Assembly (NCBI RefSeq): GCF_002775205.1
Contig: NC_036450.1
Coordinates: 20,090,479-20,154,478 of the forward strand
From: Xiphophorus maculatus
Lineage: Eukaryota; Chordata; Actinopteri; Cyprinodontiformes; Poeciliidae
Length of the DNA: 64,000 bases
Direction of reading: 5' to 3'
Part shown: piece by piece, positions 1-13,349 of the stretch
Layout of the letters: every line of letters starts with the position of its first letter
Position numbering within the stretch: the first letter of the stretch is position 1
Notes under the pieces: model-generated
Seen by the model: the letters and a program-made list of their open reading frames with translations, nothing else
What the model was told of the DNA's origin: nothing
Database searches by the model: none
Made by a program: the position numbers and the translations under genes

Positions 1-2716
1 TTATACCAACACGGCATGGTGACATTTTTACCAAATATGTAAAAAACATATTTTCGGTAGAAAAATTGCTTACTGCAGCCATAAAGGACATAATAATGAA
101 ATATTAGACATATGATACTATTTTCTAAAATGAAACGGGGACCCAATGTTTCCCTTTGGTGACCAACAATCTGGCGATCGCTTCTTATTATGCTTTATCT
201 TATGATAATACAGAGAAGTGGCGAAAAGCTGAAAAAGAAAGTAACCCCAAAGCAATCACTATTATCCCACTGAGAAACACAATACCACTATTTTAATGTT
301 TTGCTCGAAATGTTCTCAAAGGCTTTACACTTTAAACTGTCAAGTCTAATTAAATGATTTCAGAACATGGATGGAAATTATTCTGAAATGATTTGCTTAA
401 GCAGCTCATAACCCTTTATTTGTAGTATTCCTCCCAACATATCCATTAACAGGGCTCTACCATTTTTCCTGCCATCTGAATCTCAAAAAGGAATTTAGAG
501 ACCCTTTCCCTCTGGAGTGAACGTGTAAAATTTAGGCGTATTTCTAGCTGGTAGGGGCCAGGAGTGAAATGAGTTTCACTGAAAGGGAATACTTTTTGTT
601 TTGAGCAACAAAATCCCACGACTGCCATGCTTTGCCATCATTGGGGTGCTGTTATCTGTAATAGGTTTGATGCGGTATGCAATAAATCTTACATGGGTGA
701 TCAAAGTAATTGTCAAATGAATGCCAGAGGCAAAACTATCTGAGCAATATGATCCATTGTAATGAGATGATTAATGACATCCACTTCATGTGTTATTGAT
801 TTTAATGCTACGGCTGGTGTTCAACTTTAAAGGAGACTAAAAACTGCACAATAAACTGGTTAACATCCTGCTCTCCAAGCAGGCAAATTTAGATTTATTA
901 TTGATTTTAGTGGTCACCGTGAGCCATATGAGATTGCTTCATTAGAGGACAAGTCACATCTTGGACCAGAATACAGCCAAGCCAGCATTAAAAAGGATTA
1001 ACTCCAAACACTTCTCCGTCCACCTAATGCAAACTTTACCCTAAATGCATGTTCATGTCCGTGTGGCTGGGAGCACAGCAGGTCAGACTGGGGTCATCGA
1101 CATTTGTCTTAGATATTGATCAAAATGTACCTTGAGGAAATAAGGGGTCAGGAGGTTGGCAACTAAATCAAAGACAAATACTACGAGCCACAAAAAACCA
1201 GAAAACCAACATGCCTGCACGGTTTCCCTCCAAGCCCGGCTCCAGGAGCTGTTGCCCTGCGTAAATTACGCTAAAGTTTCCAAAGTGACATGGGCTCGGA
1301 AACTAATTAGGTCTCTGCCTGAGGGCATCAGTAGATGTATGACTGTGTTACCATTCAGAAGCGTGTCTCAGGCTGGGGGCACATGCACACAAGCACATGC
1401 ACATGAACACACCAACGCAGAGTGAAAAACACCAATGTTTTCCACTTTTAAAATGCAAAATACATATTGCACTGTATTTTTGTATTGAAGGAGGGTAATT
1501 CAGTGGCAATCCTGCTCTTTTTTACCTATGTGATTAAGATTTTGTTTTCCACAGGTGTATGTATATTTTACAGAAGAGCAGCTATTTATGCAGGGACAGA
1601 AATAATTCAAATTTTACAGTGTTCCCTTTCTGTTTGGTTGTGTTACGCTGCTGAATGTGCCGTAACAAACATGAATAAAAAAAAAATACTTGCATTTTAA
1701 AAATTTTACTAACTAAACAAGTGGTTATTTTGATGTTACTGGAAATTTAAAGGGTTTCACAAATGGCAATTCAGAGCATTATTGCAGTATCAGTGTGAGA
1801 TATTGCATTATTTCTGTAATGGCAACCTGCTCTTTTCGAAAACTATAAGTTATCTTACAGTTTTCATGAAAAAAAGAACTTTTCTGTTGGGAAAATAAAA
1901 AATACAATTGGAAAAAGGTTGATTTTTCACATGTAAATCCTACATTGCTAATAAAAGTTACAATTGTGCGATATGTTACAAGCGACTTCACGGATAGTGT
2001 CACTAGCTCAAAATAACACATTGATTGGAATTGAACAGCATAAAAAAGCATTTCCAATAATTGAAGATTGCTCTCCTTAGTTGATTATGTGAGTGTTGTT
2101 GGTTGCTTGACAATTGCTGATGATCCCTGTAGCCATTTCTTTATTGGAAGCTTTTTATTAAAGATGTGTGGGATTGAAGTGTGCAGTGTGAGGTAAGTTG
2201 ATTGTTGTAGGAGCTATTATATTGTGTCTTTCTGACTGACATAATAGTACAAATGAGCTGTAGAATAAGAGTGAGTTTACAGTGCCATGGGAAATTTGTC
2301 AGCTTTTGTCATTTTTCAGCCACAAATTTCAAAGTGTTTCGTTGAAATTTCATATGACAAAAACATGCATAATTGTAAAGTGGAAAGTAAATAAAAGTAA
2401 TGTAATAATAGATATTTGTAATAATGGGATTATTTTATTTCTAACAGGTCATGCAGTTAATCCATTCCAGTCAAAGTACTGGAGTGGAGGTTCACCTTCC
2501 ATCAGAGCAACAATGCTAAACATACAGCCAAACCTTGAACTTGTTTGGAATCAGTGACATAACTTGAAAATAGAGGTTCTCAGATTTGCTCCTCATACAA
2601 TCTGACTGGGCTAGAATTATTATATTTCTCAATTTTCCAACTTGAGCACAAAGTCAAGGAAACTTTTATTCTTTTACTTTCAAGTCTAAATCAAGTCACT
2701 TGATCAAATATCTACT
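1..2716. other. Intergenic DNA, no gene seen
   Basis: All open frames here are short, lack recognisable domains and have no codon or splice context, so none is called. The stretch about 700-1060 is complex, non-repetitive and rich in homeodomain-like TAAT/ATTA cores, which is the look of a conserved non-coding element. That is an impression only, because conservation cannot be tested here. Confidence 0.5.
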
Positions 2717-2720
2717 TTAC

Positions 2721-3655
2721 CCCTCCTGTTATGTTCGTTTCTAGGGTACAGCAAAAATGTTCGTGGGTCGATTTGACCCGGGGAGTGTTTAGTCATGCAA
2801 TACTGTCAGAAACCAAAAAATTCCTCCAAAACATTTTTGTATCTGATTATTAACTCCAATACTAACCATTTCAATCAATATTTGTGCAATGATGTTTTTT
2901 TTATTTCTCATAAATTAAGGATCAATGACGACAACCTGCTCATTGACTCATTTGGACATAAAAAATGGAATTTAGATTTTTAATGTCCACTGAAAAAAAC
3001 CTAGACACAAAAAAACTATAATTTCCTTGAAACTGATCTTTGGTAAAAAATTTTATATTACACTTTTTTTTTTTTTCAATGGGTGATCTTTATAATTGAA
3101 TTTGAGACACACATACTGTTCGGGGTCAAATTGACCCACTGATTGAAATCAAGATAAATGAGTCATGCAAAGAGTATTTATGTTTTTCTCCACTTCTTCT
3201 GAGTGTCACTCAGTGTGGGTGGAGTTTGTCCACGGGAACAGAAAAGATTCCCATCAAAAGTTGAATGAATACCTGCTTTCTCGCAGCTTCCTAGTGAAGT
3301 AAAGAGAATAGTGAGAAAGTGGGCTGGCGTGTGTCGGGGTGGGCATGCATGTGTGTGTTGGGGTGAAATATGGTTCATAGCTGCAAGGAAACATATAGAA
3401 TTGGACCTTTTTAAATCTTTTTTTGCACTTTAACCTGACTGCCGGGTCAAATTGACCCGAACAGTATCTATGTACAAAATAGACCTAAGGGTTGGTACAA
3501 ATGTGTAAAATGAATACGTTTTCAATTTATATGTAGAGTGCACCTATTAAGACAAATAGAAAAAGTTTCATGCAAAAAAAATACTTCCAACTATTTTTTT
3601 TAAAAAAAGTAAAACTTTAAAACGGGTCAATTTGCCCCGGAACATAACAGGAGGG
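2721..3655. mobile_element. piggyBac-type non-autonomous element (MITE)
   Basis: The two ends are inverted copies of CCCTCCTGTTATGTTC (2721-2736 and 3640-3655). The right end is followed by TTAA (3656-3659); the left is preceded by TTAC, a one-base change from the TTAA target that piggyBac elements duplicate. No transposase frame lies inside. The palindrome GGGTCAAATTGACCC or a close variant occurs near both ends (about 2766, 3624) and twice internally (about 3123, 3443), as in teleost piggyBac ends. The two internal copies may mark a nested or rearranged relative. Confidence 0.75.
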
Positions 3656-3659
3656 TTAA

Positions 3660-4500
3660 TCGGAGTAATCTGGTTGGTAAATTGTGCTTGTTTCAAATTG
3701 CTGTTTACTCATAAACATAAATTTATCACGGATATTTACACTGGAAGCTGTGGTAGGCTGAGATTTGCTTAAGGTAATCTGGGCAGATATGCAGTCTGAT
3801 AAAAAAAAAATGCAAGAGGAAAAATAAGTAGAATACAAATCTACTGACACATTGAAATGTGTTTATTCTCCAAGGCAAAAAAATAATAATAATAAAAACA
3901 ATACCCTTACTTTGACTTGCTAGTGTTTTTTTTTTTTTTTATCCTTTTCTAATCACATCAGATTACCTTCAGGATTCAATTACTAAACAAATGTATGTGT
4001 CGCTACATCACACAACAACATTTAGCTTGCACAATTTGCATTAATTTATAATCAGCCATCACATGAAACTTGTATTAAGAAGTTTTCCCCGGATGTATTT
4101 GACTTTACTCTGACAAGGACAATGATAACAAAACTGCAATGTGTAGGACACTTGAAAGCTGGAGCTCCGGAGTCCCACCATGTCACAGCTGGAGATGCTG
4201 TGGTATTATCATTATACCACAGGAAAGTGAGGCAGGTGGCTTAGATAAGTCAACCCTCACATTTGTCTCAAGGACCACTGCACTCCTCCGAGTCTCACTG
4301 TGTTAATAACTTTGACCTTTTTCAGAGGAGCTCTAAGCTTTTAAGTGAAATACCTTCTGATTACTTAGCAACAAGTCAGCTCTTTAACTACTACTACTAC
4401 TTGACAAACAATATGCTTGAGACATAGCTCAAAAAATTGAGAAGCATAAAAAATGTAATATTTTTGGTCACTTATATCAGAAAGAGTCAGTTCATCTACT
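3660..4500. other. Intergenic DNA, no gene seen
   Basis: AT-rich sequence with poly-A and poly-T tracts. I see no gene, RNA or clear repeat family. Confidence 0.4.
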
Positions 4501-4584
4501 GGTGTAGGACCATTGTGTTTTCTGAAGTAATCAGTTTCAATTCATGCTCTCCTCTGCTGACAACCGTACTGGAAATGCTGAAGC

Positions 4585-4746
4585 CTTTTCCAGCAGGACA
4601 GGGAACCTACCTACATTGTTAAATGTACCAAAGCCTTGTTCAATGACTATGGTTCTGATATTGTTGATTGGCTAACAAACTCAAATGACATAACGTCAAC
4701 AGATAATTTATGGAGTATTGTCAAGAGGACGATGAGAGACAGATGA
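4585..4746 (+). pseudogene. Tc1/mariner transposase C-terminal relic
   Basis: An open frame of 53 codons reads from a FQQD motif through DW..NS to DNLWSIVKRTMRDR. This matches the Tc1 transposase layout, in which QQD carries the second catalytic Asp and the block 'WPAxSPDLNPIENLW' carries the third acidic residue. Here the IEN of the family reads TDN, so the third acidic residue is Asp at a shifted position. No start, N-terminal half or inverted repeats were found, and homology fades on both sides (about 4500-4790). This is a dead fragment. Confidence 0.75.
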
Positions 4747-5190
4747 GATAATATGAGGTACTGCCAGGAGACACTGTTTTTAATTTGTTAGATCTAAACA
4801 TCAGTGCATGTGTTCGGTTTTGAAACACATACTGGACTGTTTTGAAATACACACTCTACAACATTGATTGAGGTGTGTTGTTTTGTTTCAGAATAATATC
4901 AGGTTTTATGATTTTCTTTTGTAGACAAATTATATTTCCTATAAAATTTCAATCTCTCATCTGATACACTTTTCTCTGAAACTTACTTTTATATTGTCGT
5001 TGTCTATAATCCATAATGAAATAAAAAGAGAAATTAGAATTAGAAATTAATACTGGAAATGTACCACTCTTTTTGTTATGAATCTCTATAGTACATAATG
5101 CTACACAATTTAACATTCTGAAATGATTATTGAAATACATTTACTTTTCAACAATATTCTAGTTTATTGCTAGGCACTTGTACACTATGA

Positions 5191-5299
<109 letters not shown>

Positions 5300-6623
5300 T
5301 CAATTGAGAATGTTCATAAAGAGAAATGAGTCATTCAAAGGGAGAAAAATATTCAAAATCAAAGCCACTGTGAAACTGTTTCTCTCATCACAGAGCCCTG
5401 AGTCTTTTCAGATGTCTGTATTTTCACAAATAACCATAGTTACCAATATTCAGGGTGACAGTGCACAGACACAATTACTGTAAACAGAACACAGGCCAGT
5501 TCAGAAAAATTAGAAATGATTGAAATACAGGAAATACAAGAATTCCTCCTGCAGTGTCTTATAGAAAATGTGAATTATTTTAGTTTTTTTTTTTTGTTTT
5601 AATCTAAATTTCCCAATGTCAAGGTCAAATTAGTCCTCCGCAACCTTTACATGTAGCAGCGTTCAGCATTCTTTCCTTTCATGTGGGCTCTGAGGTTGAC
5701 TATGTGTCCATTAACTACTTGTTCAGTCATAAATATTTACAAACTTTGACATCAAAGCATTTTTGCTTTCTGTGGCTGCATGCTTATTGTAGCTGGATGA
5801 AATCTACATTCGTGTATCATGAATTTTTGATGCCGTCAGACAGCATTTTCCTTTTATCTCACAATCAAACAAGAGGCCAACGAAGCATGTGTCGATTCAA
5901 CGTACAGTACAGTGTAAGAGTTCAAACAGTATCAACCTGCTGGCATTTATCTGTTCAGAGCATGTAACAAGCACATTTTGTGAATGTGTGTGTGTGCGTG
6001 CGCGTTCTTTACTCCATTTGGTCTTAGACAGTAGCTCTTTGTGAGTGAGATTAGATGCAAGTAGAACTCATCAATCCACAGAGATAAGACAGCTGCCTTG
6101 GAGCTGTGGATTACAGCCAAATGAATCAGTCTGTTGGGGGGGAAAAACAGCACAGAGTAAGTCTGCCCACTACCCAACTACCGCTTCGTCCGTGTCTCTG
6201 CTGCCAGCTGGAATGAGTCATTTGATATTGATGCTTGCGTACCCCCCAGCTGAATGCTGTGGACAGCCACCGGACTGAGATGGTCACATAATTCAGTGGC
6301 GGTTTGATCAACTATATATGGAACACCTTTGCCCCGTTCCATATTTATCACTCGATAAATCACCCCCAACGAAATGAATGCATATTAGACCATTTCGCTC
6401 TCATCCATTTAAATCCAAGGCCATAGTGCCAATGCAAATGAGCGAGAGTCAAACATTTTTTATGAAAAAGACTGGACTGCAGTTCACCTGAATTTGTTTT
6501 ATTGCCTGTATGGTTGGTACGGTGTTAAATATTTTATTACTCTGGTTTCGGCATTGTTCTTATTTCAGAGCTTCCTTGAGCCAAACTATGTGAAAACACA
6601 CAATAGCAATGTTTCTGCAATGC

Positions 6624-6670
<47 letters not shown>

Positions 6671-8350
6671 TATGGTAATGATATTTTTTAAAATCAGTTT
6701 CCGCAAAGACATAAGTATTAAATCTACAACGTTAAAATTAGAATAAATGAATGCATCAGTACGATGACCCTGATGTGTACAATTTTAGTTTTTTCTTCAC
6801 TGTGTTGCAATGCAAATTTAATAGATACACTATGCTATGCGATCACTGTGTGTGGACTAATGAAGACTTCCTCTCAGCAGTGTGCTGAAGCCTCTAAATA
6901 AGGGAAGTTGAGACTTTGATTTTAAAAGTAATCACTTTATCACATGGGGGCACTTATAGGATATAGTCAACAGGTATCCCCAAACTGTTGTGTAATAGTT
7001 AACTATGAGATGAAGAAAAACATAAAACACAATCCCCTTTTACATTATTGTTTTACAATGAACAGGCGACCAGGAAAAGCACAACATGCAAACAGTTTTA
7101 GTACTTTAAAATCAAGAAATGTATCTGAACACATGAAAGGAAAAAAGTGAAAGGGGTTAATGACCAGTAAAAAAAGTTTTTTGTTACAATACAGAGGTAT
7201 AAATTTATAAATTCGTCATAATTTATTCTGTTACAAACACACTGTACTCAAAAGATTAACTTTCAAAACATCCTCAGATGTGTCAACATGCAAGGCTAGA
7301 TAAGAAAGAGTTGGACAACAGTTTCATTCTCTAAATTCATTAAACAACAATGTCAATACTTTCGGTTGTAACTTCCACAGTGACTCAGTGCACTTGCATA
7401 TTAAACACTCGTAAACACTATGGTTTGACTACTATGATTCAATATAATGTATTCAGCGATGTATTTTTTAAATGAAAAAATTGTTACAAACAATTAGATG
7501 TCTATGAAAACTATGCAGTTCTGCCCACAGGTAACATTTCACCTCCGCAGTGTCCTCCTGGTCTGCACTTTATAGGACACAACAACTGCTGACGCCACGG
7601 CTTATTATGACCCTACTTAATAATGCAAATTTTATTAGCTTCAGGCCTTCGTATTTGTACTCATTAGCTTACCACCTACCAGTCTACAATCTCATTATCT
7701 TCTTGGAATGACTCACTATTCAGATGTTCGATGTGCACTGCAGGATTTTGTTGCGTTTTCCTCACATTAGTTGCGTTGTTTCTTTCCGAGACGTCTTTTC
7801 TGAAGCCATTTCTCCTGCCAGGCCTCCGTCACCAAGTTTTCCCAGAAGATCCATCTTTACACCTAATTAACCCTTCGTCTTATCACATCCCCTTAAGAAC
7901 CTTTAAACTCATATCTTTGTGGCATGGTCATTGCTGGTGAAAAAGTTCAATCTCTCAAAAAACAAAACAACAACTCTGTAAAATTCATAAATTAAATGAT
8001 AATTGGAATCATAAAGTCATGTGGTTTCTGTTTCTTGCTTTGTGTTGTGTTGTGCTTTGAATATTTTCCATCTTTAAGAATTATGCCTACATGTCTCAGA
8101 GCTGCTAAGTAAGAATTTCATTTTTATGTCCTCAAACATTTGTGTTAGTGGTATTTATGATGCCAGATGTTTTCTTCTGTGACTAAAGACGCTTCTCTTC
8201 AAACCATTTTTTACTCTAAAACTCTTCAGCGTTCTCCTGTTTTCTTTGTCCCTTCAATGTCCTTCAGTGCCAGGAGATAAAAGGAGTAGGGCCGAGTAAC
8301 GCTGTGTTTTTCTGCATACATGTTTTCCATTTTTATCACAATTATTATTT
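5300..8350. other. Intergenic DNA, no gene seen
   Basis: No gene is supported. The part about 5660-5870 is complex and low in repeats and could be conserved non-coding sequence. An ATC microsatellite (listed separately) and short TG/CG runs near 5985-6005 are the only simple repeats. Confidence 0.4.
6625..6670. repeat. (CAT)n microsatellite
   Basis: About 15 perfect trinucleotide units. Confidence 0.95.
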
Positions 8351-8356
8351 TATATA

Positions 8357-8740
8357 CAACTTGACATTAACCAAGAAATCATGATCTGACATAAATTTGT
8401 TATAAAAGATTCAACTTTGTCTTTAATAACATAAAGCTACATAATTTAGCTGATTAAATAATTTACTGATTAAAGTTTAATCAGAAATACTTTTATAACA
8501 AATTTTATAACAAATTTGTGTCAGATCATGATTTCTTGGTTAATGTCAAGTTGTCATAACAAAGACATTTTGAATAATGTCAACTTTGTATTAAAAGTGT
8601 GACGATTTACCGAATGACACTTTATGACATCAGTCATAAATATTCATGAAGACTTACTCATGTTCATGACAGGTGTTATGTCATGTTTATGACGGTGTCA
8701 TGACAGTCTTATTCACAAACCATCAAATAAAGTGTTATTA
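8357..8740. repeat. Fold-back repeat, probable DNA-transposon relic
   Basis: The block at 8357-8408 returns as its reverse complement at 8490-8554, including AACTTGACATTAACCAAGAA and TTTGTTATAAAAG. The spacer holds a smaller palindrome around CTGATTAAA. It is followed (about 8615-8740) by a block of short palindromes of the type TGTCATGA/TCATGACA that I recognise as a common teleost interspersed repeat. No coding capacity and no clear target duplication were seen, so the superfamily is open. Confidence 0.55.
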
Positions 8741-10434
8741 GTATAATTTAATATAGCTTGTTGATTCAAACTGGTTGCAAAAATTATTATATCTTTTTTC
8801 TTTTTACTTTATTTCAAAAGCTGTGTCCTCTGTGATCTCAGATTTGAAACCTGTATTCAGTTCAGCATACAGTAAACTGTAGAAGCCGTTACACTAAATT
8901 CAGCTGGTAACAAGCTCTACCAGCTTCATCAAGATTCTTTACCGAATAGTTTAATTTATTAACTTTTTTGTGATATTCAGACAAAAAGAAATCCAGACCA
9001 CTAAAAAGATCTCAGTGGTTAGCCTTTCTAATGCTCTGTGTGGAAATATAAGATCATTTAATATTGTCTAAATGTTTCATTATTGTGCTTGTGGTGGATT
9101 TTCTTTCCACACTTTCTTTAAATTTTCACTACAACGCCTTTTGATGTTGAAGTAAAACTTTGTTTCTATGTTGTTTTTAAACTTTTTTTAGTTAATATGA
9201 CAGACTCTTTCACATTTCTCCTTAAAGATATTCTAAATTCAGTTCCTGAAATTCACCCGAGGCAACAGTTTTGATTGTGACTATAAAACTGGTCAGCTTT
9301 CATATGGCTAAATGTATGTATGTAATTCCAGTTGGGTGCAATCACCTAAGAATAACATGCAATTTTAATCAAGACCATAATGTCTGACTATGTGTATATA
9401 AAAAGCAGGTTGTTTTAGATGCACAGTTGACTATTCAGAACTCCAGCTATTGCATTGGCTTCTTGAAGATGGGGAAAATTCCTTTATTGCAATCCAACCA
9501 ATCTACAAAGTCAGAAATGATCACTTTTTTTCTACATTAGTTTTGTCTACACTCATATTTTCTTCTCAAAGTTCAATAAAAATTACCAATATGTCTCACA
9601 CTCTCTCTAACAGGGGAAATGCATCATGTGTTCATGACAAGAAACAATTCAAATGCATTTGTGAAATTCTGTAAAAAAAAAGTTTGTTATAGGCTATTTT
9701 TGTAAAGGCATTTTGCGTTAAATTTTATACGTTTTGTAAAACTACAACAAAACTCCAAGGTAAGGATTCAAAAAGAATATGAATTGTGTATATAATGCAA
9801 GAACCAAAAAATAATGAGACAGAAAAAATTTGGAAAAAGTAGGAAAAAGTACAGGTGTCTGTAAAGTTGCATGTTGCCACCGTACTACCAAATCAGTCTA
9901 AAAGACTACCTGATTTGAGAAAGAAAATTAATCTTGATAAGCATGAGCAATCTTGATATGATAAGCATGTAGATTAGTTTTGGAAACTGGTTTTCCAGAC
10001 TTTTTACTTTATACATTTTCTAACGGAAAAAACCCTAACAATTCTTAATAAATGTCATGGTTTTTACTTTGATTTGGATTCAAATGCCATGCTGTATGTT
10101 TAATTTGCCACATCACATCTTGACTGCAATGTTCTACCCATCAGTGTTTTAGTTTTTTGACTTTCTGATTGAATGTAAGCTAAATCAAAAACAAAACAGG
10201 GGACAATTCAATATACATTTGAACTCTGGACTAATTGAAACCAAAGTCTGAACTCACTTTGGTTAGAATTTACTGAATTTTATTCTTTTGCATGATTTAC
10301 AAAACAAGAGAACAAAGATAACATTAAAATATGTTAAATTACTAGAGGATACTTCAGTTCCTGTGGGATTAATCTAACAGAGATTTTAAAATGGATTGGT
10401 CCATTTTAGTTCTAATCACAAATGAACTATTAAA
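8741..10434. other. Intergenic DNA, no gene seen
   Basis: AT-rich, short frames only, no recognised repeat family. It ends at the target site of the large transposon. Confidence 0.4.
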
Positions 10435-10442
10435 TGACTCTG
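10435..10442. repeat. Left 8-bp target site duplication
   Basis: TGACTCTG lies directly before the CACTG terminus. The identical octamer follows the CAGTG terminus at 38870-38877. Confidence 0.85.
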
Positions 10443-10499
10443 CACTGTAAAAAAAAACGGCCTCATTTTACGGTAAAAAACTGGCAGCTGAGTTGCCAG

Positions 10500-11110
10500 A
10501 AGTTTACCGTCTTTATACGGTAAAAGTCTGGCAACCAAAACTGCCAGTTTTTTACCGTATTTCTAAAATACGGCAAAATTCTGGCAACCAAAGCTGCCAG
10601 TTTTTTACCGTATTTCTAAAATACGGTAAAATTCTGGCAACCACAGCTGCCAGTTTTTTACCGTATTTGCTAAATGCAGGATTTTACCGTATTTTTGAAA
10701 TACGGTAAAATTCTGGCAACCACAGCTGCCAGTTTTTTACCGTATTTGCTAAATGCAGGATTTTACCGTATTTTTAAAATACGGTAAAATTCTGGCAACC
10801 ACAGCTGCCAGTTTGTCACCGTATTTTGTAAATGCAGGATTTTACCGTATTTTTAATATACGGTAAAATTCTGGCAACCACAGCTGCCAGTTTGTCACCG
10901 TATTTTGTAAATGCAGGATTTTACCGTATTTTTAATATACGGTAAAATTCTGGCAACCACAGCTGCCAGTGTTTCACCGTATTTTGTAAATGCAGGATTT
11001 TACCGTATTTTTAATATACGGTAAAATTCTGGCAACCACAGCTGCCAGTTTTTTACCGTATTTTGTAAATGCAGGATTTTACCGTATTTTTAAAATACGG
11101 TAAAATACCG
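10500..11110. repeat. Left subterminal repeat array
   Basis: Eight copies of CTGGCAACCACAGCTGCCAG or close variants (near 10528, 10581, 10634, 10712, 10791, 10871, 10950, 11029) are separated by TTTACCGTATTT and its inverse. The spacing is about 53 bp for the first units and about 80 bp for the rest. Each unit is itself a weak palindrome (CTGGCA...TGCCAG). Arrays just inside the termini are typical transposase or accessory-protein binding regions in CACTA elements; binding here is inference. Confidence 0.85.
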
Positions 11111-12391
11111 TACTTCCTAAAATATTTTAAAAAAAATAAAATGTGGTTTTGCCGTAGTAAATACGGTCATGCTGACTGAGGCATAATATCTACATGAGTG
11201 AAAAACACATCCAGACTGTATGATATATTGACATTTTATTGTAAACCCTCCCCCCCAAAAAAAACTTATGGTAAATTACTGGTCTCTGTTCCTACCAGAA
11301 TTTTACCATACAAATTATAGTACAACAACCAAGGAAGTGTAACCTGTCAAGCATTTCTATACAGAAAGTTATAAAGAAAATAATTTCTAATTAAACAAAA
11401 ATACAGATTACGAGTAATCCACTTAAAGAAACAATTTCTATTTAAAAAGTCAAGTTAAAAAAAGAACTGATTCTATTTTATGTCCAGTTTCCTCACGGTA
11501 TTACTGAGATCTGGAAAACAAAAACAAAACAAACAGTATGTGTCCACATAAGAGATAACATATTGTAGAAGACAAAATGGTGATAAAAGGATTCTTGTTC
11601 TGGGTTGAGAGTCACAAGTCGCTGAGATCAGACGTTGCTCAGGATGGTTGTAGTCTTCCCAGTCACAGGTTGAAATTGAGACTCGCATGTTGTCAATCGG
11701 GTGTTTCCTCTCTGCTGGAAAACAAAAAGAAAAAGTTAGAAAGATGCACTACATGAACATCTTATTCGCTTAAATGTTTGTTTCACCTTTGTTGACTTGC
11801 ATATGGACACAGGTACTTCAACCAGGTGGTGTGATCATTTCTGACTGAAAATTCAGTAGTTAAACCTTTGTTTGTTGTCAACAGGTGTGATCCTCTGGTC
11901 TGCAACCAGACAAAATACACAAACAAAAAACAAATAAAAACAAATATAACTGTTTTAGGCAATTTATGAAATAGATACTCACCATTTATCTGAGTCTCAT
12001 GAAGGCCAATAGGTTGTCTTCAACCATTTATGTAAGTTACATTTCCTGCAAGCTAGCAGAAACAAAGCTGTAAATGTGAACACTTTTCATACAGGCAAAC
12101 AAATTGATACAGCTGAGACAATTTATGCTAGGTTAGTTTTTCTCAGTCACTTTTGGTGCATTTCTCGAGTCATTGTTGGCATTTACAAAACAGTAAGCGC
12201 ATTTCTCAAAACAATTTGTAGAAACAGGAAAAATAGCATTTGTTTGCTTTCAAAATCCTTAGTTCAGCTCTTAAAATCCTGTCTGTTAACATATCAGTGA
12301 CTCAAAATAATAAGTTATAGTCTCTCTATGTACAGATAAGACAGTCAAATCGATTAGTCATGAGAAGAGACTACAAAAGGATCATTTACGC

Positions 12392-12605
12392 CAGTGTTTC
12401 TCAACCCTGGTCCTCAACGCCCCCCTGCTCTGCATGTTTTAGATGTGCCTCTACTCCAGAACAGCTGATTCAAATGATTGGATGACAATCAAGTACTGCA
12501 GAAGCTTGTTAATCATCCAGAGATACAATTCAGGTGTGTGGCAGAAGGGAAATACCTAAACCTGCAGGACAGGGTGACGCTGAAGACCAGGATTGAGAAA
12601 CACTG
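12392..12605. mobile_element. hAT-type MITE nested in the transposon (copy 1)
   Basis: It begins CAGTGTTTCTCAACCCTGGT and ends with the matching inverse ATTGAGAAACACTG. It is flanked by a perfect 8-bp duplication ATTTACGC (12384-12391 and 12606-12613), the hAT signature. There is no coding capacity. Confidence 0.9.
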
Positions 12606-12779
12606 ATTTACGCTTTTGCTATAATTTATTCATGGACCATGCCATGGTGATTCAGAAAGAAAAAGACAGAAATGCAGAGAAGAAAAAAAGTAGAAAAGGA
12701 GCCACAGGACAATCTCCTCAAGGAAAACTGTACAGTGCTGTAGAAATTACATTACATTTTAATTTCCATAGTCACTTTG

Positions 12780-12828
12780 TTCCTTAACTCCACTGAGGAA
12801 TCTTTTTTCCTCAGTGGGGTTAAGGAAT
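12780..12828. repeat. Short hairpin
   Basis: The arms (about 12781-12799 and 12808-12826) are inverted copies of TCCTTAACYCCACTGAGGA with one mismatch around an 8-base T-rich loop. The role is unknown. It also exists in copy 2 at about 26009-26056. Confidence 0.7.
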
Positions 12829-13349
12829 GAACAGTAGGGTGGGAGGACCTCCATCAGCATCATGTTGTGGGTCTCAGCCATGTCCTGATGTTGGACTGAT
12901 GGAAACTGGCAGATGTCCTCAGCCTCTTCTGACTCTTCTTCTGCTTTCCTCCCAACTATTTCCTCCTCAGCCTCACTCCTCTTCTTCTCTCTGGCTGTTC
13001 ACTCTGCCCAGATACTTGTTCATCAGTTCTCAGACATGTAACATTGTGTTGTGTTCTGACTATATAGAGCATAATGTTGCCAACTGATGGTTCACAAGAT
13101 GCACCTCCAATCTGTTTCAGAAAACTGGTTGATCGTTGGTTGAGCTAATGGTTCATACACTGACCTGTTAGAGAAACTCAGGACTCACTTGGGAGCAATT
13201 TACCAATTCAGGACAGATTTAGAAAATAATAGAATATAAATTAATTAATATATGATTCACATTATGACAACTTTAAGACTTATGCATGTTAAGACTTACA
13301 CAATGAACTGATGCTATTTTGGAAGTTGAGAATTCAACACAGACACGTT

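Larger units (their letters stand above)
11111..13349. other. Left inner region of transposon, non-coding, with possible spliced exons
   Basis: No long frame is present. On the minus strand there are good splice sites: an exon 12045-11983 between TTGCAG and GTGAGT, an acceptor before 11714 (TTTTCCAG), and another before 11510 (TTTTCCAG). The 12045-11983 exon has stops in all frames, so these would be untranslated 3' exons or a non-coding RNA. A hAT MITE and a hairpin are listed separately. The same sequence recurs in copy 2. Confidence 0.3.

Noticed and set aside
10500-11110. CRISPR-like array of regularly spaced repeats
   Set aside because: Vertebrate context, spacers are themselves repeated, and position just inside a transposon end explains it as a subterminal array.
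12827-13087. 86-codon plus-strand frame, repeated in copy 2
   Set aside because: Repetition follows from the duplicated block; low-complexity Ser/Leu/Pro composition and no domain.
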